Assembly (NCBI GenBank): GCA_039090855.1
Contig: CM077005.1
Location: forward strand, 13,617,921 to 13,681,920
Origin: Macrothele yani
Lineage: Eukaryota; Arthropoda; Arachnida; Araneae; Macrothelidae
Direction: 5' to 3'
DNA: 64,000 nt
The notes under the pieces were generated by a model. That model did not search any database, was not told where the DNA came from, and saw nothing but the letters and a program-made list of their open reading frames with translations. Of this stretch, positions 35,373 to 47,150 are shown in pieces. The number at the start of each line of letters is the position of its first letter. Within the stretch, counting starts at the first letter, position 1. The translations under genes were made by a program, and so were the position numbers.

Positions 35373-35581
35373 TTGTTATTCATAATTGCAGGCTGTTCTG
35401 TAAGATATTCTTTAGATGCCTCATTCATTCCTTTAAGGTTCTCCACCATTCCTTCCATTTCCACAGCAATCTTTCGACATTTATTCATAATTCGATTTAT
35501 AGCTGCACGCATATCAATCACCTGTTTTGCACCATTCAGTAAATCAGTAGACAAAGATTTGTCACCATTTAGTTTTTGCAC
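35373..35581 (-). CDS. SMARCAD1: SMARCAD1-type remodeller, helical linker exon
   Basis: Reads VQKLNGDKSLSTDLLNG through KCRKIAVEMEG to TEQPAIMNN. This matches in order the stretch between the CUE/linker region and the helicase core of SMARCAD1 proteins (short helices, a KC motif, then EQP just before the Q-motif). The acceptor is TTTTATAG before base 35581 and the donor AA|GTAAGA after base 35373. It begins in phase 0 with the upstream exon (WADL|VQKL) and ends two bases into a codon completed by the exon at 17373. The downstream intron is 17,999 bp. Confidence 0.82.
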
Positions 35582-36305
35582 CTATAAAACAAGGAAAATG
35601 CAATATAGACATGGTGATATTTTCACATTGCAGTATAATATACATTACTTTACATCTGCACACATACATGCAATATTTAGGTAGGAAACTGGCGCCAACC
35701 ACTTCAAAATTTAAAATCAATGCTGATGATGGTTTTTATCCTCTCTTAGAACATTACTGGGTTTTCAGTAATGGTAAAATTAACTTTTCTACCAAAAGAA
35801 GCTTTTCCTTCTATTAAAAAAGCACTGAGATCAGTTCTAATAGCCGGAACTCCTAATTTTGTTTTATCCATTCCGTTTTGTTTTTTTTTTTTATTGTGAT
35901 ACTCCTCCGACCATTCTCCTGCCAGTAATTTTTAGCTTCCTAAAGAATCCTTTATTTGCACCAAGCTTCCATATAAGATCATATTATTTGCATCCTTAAA
36001 GGTATTAAACACCAGCAAAATGCGTATATTTGCGTGCAAATCATTAATGACATATCGTTAAAGAGCCAATCACTTACCCGAAAGTTCTTGGTCACTTTTT
36101 TCTTTACACTTCATGCACGTTGATTATAACATCATGTAATGCTGTTGGCCTTCAAAGGTTGAAAAACGCCTGGCTTATAAGATTCGTTCTTTCGGTCATG
36201 AAACATCGTATTTTTTCTCTTTTTTTTTTTTTTTTTTATTCACAGGACAAAAAACGCTGATTTCATTCTGCCGTCTGAGATGTAACAGAGCTCATCATCT
36301 CCATA

Positions 36306-36500
36306 AAAACCACTATGTACATAATTACACTATTTACATTCCCTGGCAGTCAAATCCTTGTCAACTGTGACTAAAGTAGTGCTCCATCTGCCAGGTTTTG
36401 TACGGTGTTTGAGGCAGATGGAGCACTACTTTAGTCACAGTTGACAAGGATTTGACTGCCAGGGAATGTAAATAGTGTAATTATGTACATAGTGGTTTTA
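36306..36500. repeat. ~87-bp-arm perfect hairpin
   Basis: Arms 36306-36392 and about 36413-36500 are essentially perfect complements around a ~20-base loop. The right arm abuts Tc1 coding sequence (next feature) at the NPIE codons, as if a hairpin had been inserted in, or formed at, the break of that Tc1. Arm identity suggests a recent origin or gene conversion. Confidence 0.9.
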
Positions 36501-36735
36501 ATTGAGTGTATGAATTTATGGGACATATTGAAACGAGCTGTTCATGATCAACCATCCCCACCTATATCTCTGCCTGCTCTACGCCAAGCACTCTTAGATT
36601 GTTGGTCAGCAATACCCGAGTCGGTGTTCCGGGACCTCATTGTGTCTGTACCACGATGTTAGGATGCTGTCCTGCATGCAAAAGGAGGTGCCACACGCTA
36701 TTAGGTGGGTGTACGTGATCATTTGTCCTTTCAGT
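36501..36735 (+). pseudogene. Tc1-like transposase, C-terminal fragment
   Basis: Starts inside the last catalytic motif (PIECMNLWDILKRAV), continues with PPISLPALRQALLDCW and ends KGGATRY. Only the C-terminal ~75 residues of a Tc1 transposase remain, with one stop before the end. Confidence 0.75.
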
Positions 36736-37686
36736 GTACATCTTCTGGAATAGATGTTGTGTGCCCCATTTTATGATAAGGTTCTCTTTCTTATGGGGGG
36801 GGGAGATTAACACCTACCGTTAGAAACTTGATGGACTATAACTGTTGCCCATCCCTAATTTAGGGTCACTGGTTCCAAGGAAGGAAGAGAGCTAGTGCTG
36901 TAAAACAAACACAATGTCCATGCCTCACTGGGATTCAAACCTGGACCCACCTAGCAGGCATGAAAGTGGTCAGCGATAGAAAAAGCTGAACTTCCACGTG
37001 CGCCGAGGGGAGGGTGGGGGGTAACAAAGTGTTGAATCTTGCATTTCACTCTCTAATGTATACAACCATGACATTTAGGTATTGGTCACATGCCCACCAA
37101 CTAAATAGATTTAATGTATGTATTTTGTTTCAAGAAAATTAAATATATAGTACAATATAATGTATAGGGGAAAATTGCTGATGAGGTCATATGCATAGAA
37201 AATCACTCACCTTAGTACAGAACGATGTTTTTAATCAAATGAGGAAACTAATCAAATGTCTTTATAAGATAACGTTGTATGGAAATGAAATCTTGAAGGT
37301 TTGAAAAACTTCAGACATGTTCGCTGATAAGTAATAAAAGTTTGTTTGAAGAATAAATGTTCATTCTTGATTTGACACAAAATTATTAATGAAGAAATAT
37401 AATAAATGCTTGCGAAAACGTTAGGCATTTTGTAGATAAATAATAAGGCATTCACAACTAATGAAATTTCATTTTCTTAAGTTGTTTCTGTCTAACATAT
37501 TGTTCTAACCTTTTATGAATTAGCTGGCTACAGTTTTCTTTCTCTTGAACCAATTCATTTGATTTTAATTTATGGCATAAGTTATTAGAGATATTTAGCT
37601 CCTTTCATCTTCTTTTCATTTTTTCTTCCTTATCTTGTAATTCTTTCTTATATTCTGAATATGATTTCATATTTTGGCATAAATCT

Positions 37687-37914
37687 CTATTTACAGTCAT
37701 GCAAATAATCGTTTTTCTTAAAAAATTCCAAGGCTAAAAATTCCTTATCCTGATTCAGTAGCTTATATTTCATGGTTTGAACAGATGAAAATGTTTCAAT
37801 TTTTATGTTGATGGATTCTTTATCAAGTACATCCCCTACCATACTAAAGGAATTTTCCACTTGAGAGCCAGGAAAACAACTCAATAATGCCTTCATTATT
37901 TTTGAGAGGGGCAC
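37687..37914 (-). pseudogene. hAT-like dimerisation fragment
   Basis: 75-codon minus-strand frame containing SQVENSFSMVGDVLDK and ETFSSVQTMKYKL. The VE-x-SFS-x-x-G pattern followed by a helical segment is that of a hAT C-terminal dimerisation domain. No other part of such a gene is visible nearby. Identification is by motif only. Confidence 0.5.
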
Positions 37915-37929
37915 TGAATTTGTTTAACT

Positions 37930-38900
37930 TAAAAAGTGCATGTTTTGGGATTCACTGAAATTTATTTATGTAAATATTAAACTGGAGCACATCACTGCAT
38001 CCAAAGTATAAAATTACTGACATTTAACAGCTTGGTCGAAAAATTTTAATATGGGGAAACGAAAAACGGCGTGACATTCTCAACACCCAAGAAACATTCC
38101 CGAAAATATTTAGCAAGTGTTAGAATCTTGAAAACACGAAAATAAACTTGACACAGATGTTTAATAACGTTATTTCACCGAGGTTTTCGATTTCCGTTGC
38201 ATGCTCTGCGTTTTCCGTCGTCCACAGCGGACGTAGATTTCCATAGCACAGTCGATGCTTTCCATCGTCCGTAGCGGACCGACGACTTCCGTCGATGATT
38301 TCCATTGTAACTACATAAAATTCCTAGTACTTGGAGTCGCTGAATCGTTCTTCCCACCGCATGGACTTGCTCAGCATCAAGCGCAAGAGTGAGCACAGAG
38401 AATTTACTATACCGAACTCTCGACGATGGCGACGAGGAAACAGAGATTCTGGCGCCCAATGGCGCAAAAACTTTTGTTTTGGCACACTTTGGCGGAGAAT
38501 TTCCATCCCTGGAAGAGGTGACGTCATTCCCAGCCGTAACCATCCCGTCGTTCAAAGTCATTACGATTTTGATTTCCATAAGAGGGAGACATAACCCCCC
38601 CTATAAAAATTTTATTGCATTTTTGGAATAATATCGGTAACACCAAAATCGGGACAGAAAAAGTGGATTTCCGCGTTTTCGCGTGGAAGTCTTTCATGCC
38701 TGACCTAGGATTAATGGTTAGAAGCCAGAGCTTACACCACTGCGGCATGATAAGGTTTGACGGCGAGTACACAGCCTTCGGTCAAAGTGGACCCTGGGGA
38801 CAGAACAGTTGTGCGTAATTTTTCTATACGAGCTCAAACTACGACATTCCATGGGTATGGTGACCTGTAACTTTAATGCAGCATTTGGGCAGAGTACTGC
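37930..38900. repeat. CpG-rich unclassified repeat
   Basis: Begins with GAAATTTATTTATGTAAATATTAAACTGGAGCACATC, also found at about 61262, the start of a 340-bp-repeat block. From 38160 to 38560 it is unusually CpG-rich, with a two-unit ~46-bp repeat (TCGTCCACAGCGGAC and TCGTCCGTAGCGGAC). No coding sequence is recognised; several overlapping frames are short. Confidence 0.5.
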
Positions 38901-39654
38901 AAATGAACGCATCATATGCCGATGATTAGTAAAATCCTGAGAAGGGTACCAGTCTCTTGTAAACGTGCCACACGGTCATCCACCAGCAGCACAATCTTAA
39001 GCTATCAGCACAGTAGTTGGATACCATGAAGGCACATAAACTGTCCAGAGCAACCCCTACACTTGCGGAAAGTACTGGCTCTCATACAGTGGTCTGCTGC
39101 CTGCCTAGTAATCAGTCATTTCTTCAAAAAATGAATGATGGGTCAGACCGGCACAGAGCCTACAAATTGACGCAAGATAGACTGGTACAGAACCCACATA
39201 ATTCAATTCTATTTTAACTTCAAGAACTTTACATTTTTCTTCATATCTCTTCTGAGTTCCTTTTTATCTTCTGAGATCTAGAGGCCAGAAATGTCTGTAA
39301 ATACAAAATTCAAGATGTGAAGAATAACTGAAAGTTCAAGTTTAAATAGAATTATGTAAGTATATTAATCTGAGTAAAAACTTGAGTGTTTTTACTACAT
39401 AACTGATGTGAGATACATATAGAATTTGGAAAATCTCCACAGGAAGCAATTCCAAGAAAATGAAGAAACACCTTTTAAATTGGAATTGGCAGGTTAAATA
39501 AGAGAACAGCAGCAAAAAGTGGCACTATTTGGAACTTGTCAAATCATTCAAAGATTAACTGCTAATTCTTGGACAGAACCTGAATCACTGATAAGACCCC
39601 AACAATTGACTACAACATGTGACGAACTGTGAACAAGAATAACGCTAATAACCA

Positions 39655-40480
39655 TGCGAGGGGCATTCAATAAAGATTCATATTCACTCATCTACAATGG
39701 TTCTGGAAAAACTTGGTATCTTTATTAATCCTTTTTATATAGTCATCACCCAAAGAAACACTTCCCAGCAACAGTTGCACTTGAAAATACCTTCTTCATA
39801 GAATGTCTCAGATTGTGCTTTGAACCACAACTCTATCATGGAAATGATGTCATTATCACCATCAGGAAAATGCTTGTCCCCAAAGAAACGACTTCAAGGA
39901 TAGCAAAAGGAAGAAATCAGAAGGTGCACAGTCGGGTGAGTAGGGCGGATGGGGCAAAATATCAAACCTGCATTCACTGCCATTTGTTGTGGCCACAAGG
40001 AAGGCATGAGCTGGTGCACTGTCCTGGAGCAACAGGGCACCTTTCATTAGCACTCCTCGTCTGCACTTTTTAACATTTTTGTGCAATTTTTCAAGACAGT
40101 GTAAGATGTTCCAGTAATGCTGGAACACTTTCGAAGGTAATCAGTGAGGATCACACTTCACTGATCCCCCCCCCCCAAATGCTGATCATCACCTTTCCAG
40201 CAGATGTTTGGACTCCTTCCTGTATTAGGGGCAGTTACTTTGCAGGTTTCAATTTTTCTTTCTAGGCCAAAAAAATGAACCCAGCTGTCGTCCATCACCA
40301 CTAATTGGGGGGGGGGGACATCTAGGTCATTACTTCCCATGGCCAAAAGTTGCTGTGAACACTCCACTCTGTGCCTATTTTGCAAAGGTGTGGAATCCAC
40401 CTGGCCACTACTACTTTTCATCGCAGTCTCCTTGCAGAAGTTTTGGTTGGACAGGACTTTTTTCACTGTGGATGCTCACT
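39655..40480 (-). mobile_element. Mariner transposon, decayed
   Basis: Left end GAGGGGCATTCAATAAAG is typical of mariner termini; the opposite end was not found. Transposase blocks on the minus strand: DDSWVHFFGLERK at about 40280 (first D region), LLLQDSAPAHA and PHPPYSPDCAPSDFF at about 40000-40060. Between the second D and the final D of APSD are 34 residues, the mariner DD34D spacing. Frames 40466-40158 and 40128-39862 are separated by a frameshift near the C-run at 40167-40176. A 3' remnant of the family lies at 17675-17960. Confidence 0.85.
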
Positions 40481-40901
40481 CTCATCCACTTAGTACTCTG
40501 TTAAACCATTATAAGATGAACAGTCAGTCTCACACATATACCGCACTCATTTTCTAATGGGTAGTCTTCAGAGTTTTGCCTTGGAGAACAGAAACACATG
40601 GATGGCTCTGTACTCAGGCTTGTCCAAAATTACATCTCACTTAGCTCTACCACCAGTGACGAGAAAATCAGTCATCACAATTTTACCACATGTACAGCAA
40701 AAAATTAGATCATTCTGTCAAAAACCTGTTTGGTTTAAAATCTGTCATAAATTCGATTTATATGAGGAATAAATAAACTGTGAATATGTGGATTGTAATG
40801 TAGTTTGGTATATAATAACTCACTATGTGCCTATGGATACCTGTTGTTTGCAAACAACTGGAAATCAGGTAAATCAACTTTGACAGTTTTGAAAGTTTAT
40901 A

Positions 40902-42442
40902 CACTGCCGGACAATTGCTAAGGACGGATGACAATAGCAACGATAGCAACCATAAAATGGAAGGCAGGAAAATGTGGAAATTAGCATAAGTGCGGGATAC
41001 AGCAAGACGTGTTGTGCGTATGCAAATTTTGGATTGCCGAACTTGTTCGTGACGTCATAGCGCTGATAAGAGATATAAAGGATTTGACGCGTATTGACTG
41101 TTGTTGTTCAAACGCAAAGTTGAAAGGGAAAGAATCAATTGACGAACTTGCAGTTTTCAGTATGTCTTCCCGACATCACCTAGATGATTTTACGTGTGGC
41201 CGTATTATTGGCAAGATTGAAGAAGGGCGAAAAATAACAGATGTTGCCAGGGAGTTTGACGTCAGCCACAGTGTTGTTTCAAGGCTTTGGAAATCATTTC
41301 AAACAAATGGAGAGTGCAGCAAACGTCATGGGGGAGGTCGTGTTCGCAGTACGACACCTGCAGAAGATCGGTACATAGTGCTATCAACAAAAAGACACCG
41401 GCACAGCACAGCTAGTGAGGAAGCAAACCAGTTTATGGCTGCTACTGGCAAGCGGATCTCCCGAAAAACTCTCGCCAGACGTTTGCATGAAGGAGGACTA
41501 TACGCCTGCCGTCCTGTTGTGTGCATCCCATTGTCCAGACGTCACCGTACCGCCCGTTTGCAATGGTGCCATCAACATCGCAATTGGACTGATAACGACT
41601 GGTCTGCTGTCCTCTTCTCAGATGAGAGTAGATACAGTCCATCGTCTGATTGTCGACGACAACCGATCTGGCGTGATAGTGGTACTGCATATTGTCCAGC
41701 AGACATACAGGAAAGGGACCGATATCCGACATGTAGTGTCATGGTATGGGCTGGCATCATGATCAATGGCCGTACGTCCCTCTATGTGCTTCCAACTGGG
41801 ACTATGACTGGTCAACGATACATTAAGGATGTTCTGCTACCTCATGATTGCATGTTCTGTGGTGCTGTCGGTGATAGATTCATTTTCATGGACGACAACG
41901 CAACATGTCATCGAACAGTCGCTGTCCAGGAGTGTCTTGAGAGCGAGGATATTCAACGCCTCGTATGGCCAGCACGTTCTCCAGATCTGAATCCCATTGA
42001 AAATGTGTGGGATGCTTTGGGGAGGAGTCTTGCTGGTCGCCAATGCCCTCCAATAAACAAGGACACCCTCATCCGTGCACTGACAGAGGAATGGGATAAA
42101 TTACCCCAACAGCTGCTTGATAATGTTGTGCAAAGCATGACACGACGTGTGGAATCTTGCATCGCCCTCCATGGTGGCCATATCCCGTATTGACATCTTA
42201 CGCCGGAACGCCTGCGGACGGTAATTGCATTTTTTTCACGTTTACGTATTCTGCACAAAATGGCCTGTTTGTCCCTTGAACACGTTCCAAAGCCTTCTGG
42301 ATTTCAGAGCACAATCAATTGTCTTTCTTGTAATGTCCTGGCATTCAGACATTATTTTATTTCACTTGGCATCCAACCACACTTACTTTTTTATGCGCTA
42401 TATAGCCGTTTATGATCCGTCCTTAGCAATTGTCCAGCAGTG
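40902..42442 (+). mobile_element. Tc1-like DD34E transposon, apparently complete
   Basis: Ends CACTGCCGGACAATTGCTAA and, by complement, CACTGCTGGACAATTGCTAA, continuing as GGACGGAT on both sides. TA flanks both ends (40900-40901 and 42443-42444). 1541 bp with a full-length open transposase gene. It sits in the 7.1-kb SMARCAD1 intron, in the opposite orientation to the gene. The intact frame and retained CpGs make it the youngest DNA transposon in the window. Confidence 0.95.
41162..42193 (+). CDS. Tc1-like transposase, intact 343-residue frame
   Basis: Cut-and-paste transposase. Start chosen at the ATG of MSSRHHLDDF (an in-frame ATG lies 51 codons upstream, but the later one fits the usual Tc1 length). 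Domains: first HTH (GRIIGKIEEGRKITDVARE), second HTH with basic linker (GGGRVRSTTPAEDRYI), then the DDE core with LFSDESRYS, FMDDNATCHRT and SPDLNPIENVWD. From the second D to the E there are 34 residues: DD34E, all three acids present. The end is ALHGGHIPY. No stop or frameshift. Activity cannot be inferred from integrity alone. Confidence 0.95.
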   Translation: MSSRHHLDDFTCGRIIGKIEEGRKITDVAREFDVSHSVVSRLWKSFQTNGECSKRHGGGRVRSTTPAEDRYIVLSTKRHRHSTASEEANQFMAATGKRISRKTLARRLHEGGLYACRPVVCIPLSRRHRTARLQWCHQHRNWTDNDWSAVLFSDESRYSPSSDCRRQPIWRDSGTAYCPADIQERDRYPTCSVMVWAGIMINGRTSLYVLPTGTMTGQRYIKDVLLPHDCMFCGAVGDRFIFMDDNATCHRTVAVQECLESEDIQRLVWPARSPDLNPIENVWDALGRSLAGRQCPPINKDTLIRALTEEWDKLPQQLLDNVVQSMTRRVESCIALHGGHIPY

Positions 42443-42672
42443 TACAACTAATCAATGTCATCCCAGCCATATTAACAGTTAACACAAATAGTGATATGCT
42501 GAATAATTAATATATATGAAGAACAGGAATCCATATATAGTGAGTTGTATACCAAACTAAATTTTAATGTCATTTTTCTATCTGAACATGGATCTTTATT
42601 GAATGTCCCTTGTAATAATAACAATAATGTAACTCAAAATCATACATTAAAAAATCAATGCCAATAACATAC

Positions 42673-43655
42673 CAAGTCTGCCCATCCTGCAAACGGCCTG
42701 TACCCAACAATAGCTTCTGCTTTCTTTTTGCTACAACCAGGAATCGTGAGCAGTTCATCATTGGTACCATCCTGAAAAAAGGATAAAACAGAAGATCTCC
42801 CAGGAGTCAAAGTTTCTCCTGAGTCACTGTCATCACTGTCATACACAGCGTTTTCATCATATGCTTCATATTCCTCATCATCAGATTCAAAATCTTTCTT
42901 CTTTTTTGATTTCTTATTTGTATCTTTGGTTTTAAAAAAATTACCAGTGAATGATGTACATGAACTTGCTGGGGAAGACTGGCCAGAAGCTTTCTCACCA
43001 TTTTCAGGAGTAGCGTTAGATGTCCTTAAAGATATATCTACAGTAGATCCTAATAAATTAGTCTCTGAAAGCTGCTCATTCACTTTATCACCATCCTTAG
43101 TGGCAGAAACTCCATGCTGCTCATTAGTTGGTTTAACTGTTGTTTCTACTGACAATGATGAATTGGATGCAGTTTCTTCCTCATCACTGTCCTCAACAGG
43201 TATAACACGTTTAACTTTCTTACGTGCTGGTGTATTTTCTATGTCACTAGTCTCAGACTCTTCCACAGCTCTCTTGTTTTCTGTACTGCAGCTTTCAACG
43301 GAAGTTGCCTTCAGCACTGCAACGTGTGTAGTATTTAAAAAGAAACTGGAGTATTAGACTGAGTTGCACAGATGCTAGAGTTTTCTTGAATTGCTTCAAC
43401 ACTATCGTCATCACTACTTTCAAGCACTATTTCTTCAGTCACATTTCCTTTGACATCTGTAATTGTTAAACTTCTCTGTCCACCAGCACTTTCAGAATCA
43501 AATACAACACCCTTAGTAAAGTTCGAAGGAATTCCAACATAATTAGAGTTGGATGACGAACGTCTACGTGATATAACTCTCATGGGTCTTTTCTGAGCTA
43601 AAGCAATTGCTTTGTCAGCATTCCATCCACACTCTACAAGGATATCTTGTGCTTC
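42673..43655 (-). CDS. SMARCAD1: SMARCAD1-type remodeller, CUE/linker exon
   Basis: Exon starts after acceptor TTACAG with EAQDILVECGWNADKAIALA, the second half of a CUE-type ubiquitin-binding fold. A long acidic, serine-rich linker (ESSDDD, VEDSDEEE, ESDDEEYEAYDEN) with basic nuclear-signal-like patches (ARKKVKR, KKSKKKKD) follows. The exon ends with FFQDGTNDELLTIPGCSKKK and GYRPFAGWADL, a helical repeat segment found before the helicase in SMARCAD1. The donor is ACTTG|GTATGT. Two frames, 43655-43335 and about 43356-42673, join only if one base is added in the T-run at 43338-43345; as given, the gene is frame-broken there. Confidence 0.82.
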
Positions 43656-45883
43656 CTGTAATGAAAATACAATATATGAAAAAAGTGTACTTCTATCTAA
43701 AACAATTCTTACTACATAATGTACAAGAAATATTTTTCAAACTGATAAATGCTGCTATGGTTCAAAAACTCCAACAGACATTTTGCAAAAAACATGCCAC
43801 TCAATATCAAAATACTAAAGACTAAAGCAATTGCTCGGAATTGCAGGCCTACTTACTAAATCGTGGTAGTTCATCTTTCAAAACATTTCTGGTGTGTGTG
43901 GTTCGTAAAGCAATATCAAGATAGTGAGACATCACAGCAATAGTCAACCAATTTTATTCAATGCTAAAACACCCCCTTAATTTATTCAGAAAAAAGTATT
44001 AACTATAATACTTGACAAAGATGAATAACATAACCTTCTTCCCCAACCTGTCCAACGACACTTTTGAAACTACGTTAGTTAGTTAGCCACTACTAATTTG
44101 CAAATACAAAGCAGTTAAAATAATAAATTACTAACTATTTACATATTTTAAGAACTAATAAGTTAAAAACTGCAATGTCTGAACCATGCAAGAAGACGTT
44201 TCAATGTTTTTGCCCATCAAGTGTGGCCATCTTCAGAAAGATGGTGTGAAAACATCGTTCGCCAGCAACCGAGTGTCAGCCAAAAGGTAAGTCTGAGATC
44301 ACCAAGAAAACAGCACAATAGTGGCGCCATCTATGGGGACAAAGAATAAGTATTCAGATAACTGAAATTTAGCTGCTGTGTTTTTACTTTACCTCCCCCC
44401 CTCCCACCACCACACACGCACACACTCCGGTAAGCTTTTTTTTTCAGTTTGTTTTGGAATTTGTTAAGTTCATAAAGAATTGAACCACATATTAAAAAAA
44501 AAAAATCCAGGTTTCGTTATGGCAGTTTTCAGATTTTTGAAATTCAGATGTTCTACTCAAAAACTGAATATCGGAATTGCAAACCACACTTAAGTTTTCT
44601 GAAAGTTTTGGACTGTAGGAAACCGAGTTCAGACTCAAAACATTTGGATTAAGATAGGCTACTTTTTTGCCCAAGTGGTGACCGCAGAGTATGGATGGGT
44701 CTTTTACATTGTTTTCCAACTGAAGGTTGAAGAACTGTTATGCTCCGACTTTGCAAAATTGTATTTCTGTTCACATGGGAGAACCTCCTGCCTTTCACAC
44801 TGAAGCAAGGCATTCCATGAAAGTGGCTTATGGTATGTTGCAAAGTGCTTCATAATCAGTGCACTGATAGTGCACAGTGCTTCATATCAGTACCCTTATA
44901 ATCAAAGTACTGTCCTGGACACTGGCACCATGCGCATAAAAAATGTATTAATATTTGTGCCATTTCTGGACCAGTAAAATTTTTTTGAACTAACTTTTGA
45001 TTAAATGTAAGTGTTTCTCAATATAACGAGATGAAAATATGTTGAAACAACGTATTGATCTTCAGTTAATATCTATTTAATGATCATGGTTCAACCGCGT
45101 GTAACTTTTTACGTTTTTTTTTTGTTTTGTTTTTTTTCGCGTCAAATGCATTTCTCGACTGGAAAAACTCGATAAATAAAATTGTAACGTAACTTTAGGT
45201 TATACCAGTTGTTGCACCTAGTCATCAGTGCGATATCTTTCACTCAATTCTTGAGTAAATGTACCAAACACAGCAGATATATTCTTCACAGAGGTGTGCA
45301 TACTCAGATTACGAAGTCAAACAAACAAACAAAAAAAAAAAAAAAAGGAAAAAGGAAAAAGTTTTCCTCAAGTGTAGAGCAAGACTTTTTTGAACTGCAG
45401 ACGAATATAATAACTTTTGGTATACACTGGTTAGGTTGGTTTTTCCAAATTTCTACCACTGTGCGACATATTTCGTTTCATTTATTAGTACTATTTTCAT
45501 GTGTAGAAGCACACATTCTGTTATAAATTTGCAATACACTACTCCAATGGAAACAATAGTGAATACATTATTTTCTACAAATACTATAATGTGTACTTTT
45601 TTTTTTCTTTTTGCAGACCAGTGGGTATTTTGGCGGACCAGTGATTTGGAAATTCGAGTGGTCCGCTGGGCCTGTAGAAGATTTATTTCTAATTCTAACA
45701 TTGTATGTCACAGCATCTTAGCAATCTGGTTCCAAAATATCCTGGTACTGGGGGAAGGGGGTCACTCTCTGGGATACTTCACTTTGGTCAATGTTAAATT
45801 GTGGTGTATAATTTCTTGGTTTAAAGTCTAGAAAGGGTAATCAAACATTTTTTAGAAAATGAGCCAATGTAAAGTATATACAG
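43656..45883. other. Upstream SMARCAD1 intron, few recognisable features
   Basis: The CUE first-half exon and the true start should lie in or beyond this stretch, but I could not place them. Apart from the Penelope-like 3' fragment at 44160-44330 and long A/T runs, nothing was recognised. Confidence 0.4.
44160..44330 (-). mobile_element. Penelope-like 3' end fragment (tentative)
   Basis: On the minus strand the sequence CTGAAGATGGCCACACTTGA, followed by ATTGAAACGTCTTC, matches the recurrent 3' untranslated pattern of Penelope-like elements (CTGAAGATG ... GAAACGT). No coding portion is adjacent. Confidence 0.45.
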
Positions 45884-46910
45884 CAGTGTTCCCCACAACC
45901 AGTGTTTCGCAATCCCCCACCAGTGGTTCTGCGAAATTTTAAAAGGCAAAATATTTGCACTGGAGTAAATGTATATGTTGCTTATAAGACATAAAAATAA
46001 TGTCAATCAAATGTAAATATGCTTTATTTTGTTTGTGGAGAGGGTGCCATCATGAAGGAGGAATTTTTGCCTTGACGGAAATTTTGTTGGTTAACTTATT
46101 ACTGCATCAAGAACAGGAATACACTTGTGATGACACGCCTTGTGCTCCCTGGCACACCACCTGTAGTTTCGACAATCGGTAAGACGCTGGCACTTCCTGC
46201 CCACCAGCGATGAGGCACTCATCCTTCCCAGAATTCCCAACTCTAGAAACATCCAGGCTCATAACTTCTGAAGATCCTCGAACATTTCAAACTTCCTCTA
46301 TCGGCCCATAGCTCTTTAATCAGTGATATTAAACTTAAATTAGGTTGCTTGTGAGAATATTTTGGTGAACATGGTGCAAACAATTAAGACAAGTGTTTTG
46401 AAGATGTGGAGGTTCGGAAAACGTATTTATACATCACAGAATCAAGAAGCCAGTACAGAGAACAATAAACCTATCAGTGACCAAAGTAAGGCAAGTGATA
46501 GCGATTCGATGTCTAAACCAAGTACAAGTAGTGAGAGCCAGGAGGTAATAAACACTAAGAAGAATAGCCTTTATTGTGAAAGCTATTTAGCAATGGATTT
46601 CATTTGGACCGGTAATGAACACTGTCCCATTCCATTGTGTATCATTCATAGCAAAAAACTAATATCTTATTATTAAGAATTCTTACTTAATATAATTTGT
46701 GTTAGAATTGTTCTTTATATCTTTTTTCATCCCCATTCAATATTACTTATGTCATTTTATTTCATTCTTTTTAGATAATCTGATAAAATAAACTAAATAT
46801 GAAAGACTTAACATCGTGTAGGCCTGGCGTAATTATGAGAGCTGAGCTTCCATGACGTCTGAAGGCCTACTACAACGGTTCTGCAAAGTAAAAAAGGTTG
46901 ATAAACACTG
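45884..46910 (+). mobile_element. Mini-hAT retaining a BED finger, 8-bp TSD
   Basis: Ends CAGTGTTCCCCAC and, by complement, CAGTGTTTATCAAC. Flanks ATATACAG (45876-45883) and ATATATAG (46911-46918) agree at seven of eight bases. 1027 bp, much shorter than an autonomous hAT, so an internal deletion derivative. Confidence 0.85.
46362..46676 (+). pseudogene. N-terminal BED-type fragment of a hAT transposase
   Basis: 104-codon frame with a charged, serine-rich N-terminus (SKPSTSSES) followed by AMDFIWTGNEHCPIPLCII. This resembles the GF-x-W-x-G-x-E-x-P-x-P-x-CI-x-C beginning of the BED-like finger in ZBED5/SCAND3-type transposases. The reading ends shortly after, where the catalytic domain should start. 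Confidence 0.65.
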
Positions 46911-47035
46911 ATATATAGCAATGCAGTCACACTTTCACGGCAAGTAAAGGAAGACGAGTGACACGGCAATAGATATTGCATCTTATCAATTTATGATTTG
47001 GAGGGATTCACTTTCAGGATGCATAACAAATATAA

Positions 47036-47142
47036 ATGGTCACGTCACATTATTGTGACCACTAGCTGATATCCAGACTAACCGCCATGTACAGCGCGGG
47101 CAGCAGCTAGACGGGCTGGGAGTGACTCAATAAGGTGCTGGT
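47036..47142 (-). mobile_element. Tc1-like DD36E transposon copy 2, 3' end
   Basis: 3' end of the family at 31446-32668 in reverse orientation (TCACATTATTGTGACCAC, then AGACGGGCTGGGAGTGACTC). Cut at ATGTGGAA by the hAT-like element and continuing at 50389. Confidence 0.85.
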
Positions 47143-47150
47143 ATGTGGAA

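Noticed and set aside
36930..36955. tRNA B-box-like sequence GGTTTGAATCCCAG on the minus strand
   Set aside because: No A box or tRNA fold around it; may be an old SINE but not supportable alone.
42926..43357. 143-codon plus-strand frame
   Set aside because: Mirror of the serine/acid-rich SMARCAD1 linker exon on the minus strand.
45596..45660. GGACCAGTGG...GGTCCGCTGG resembling ends of the BED-finger hAT
   Set aside because: Only a partial word match with no partner end or TSD found.
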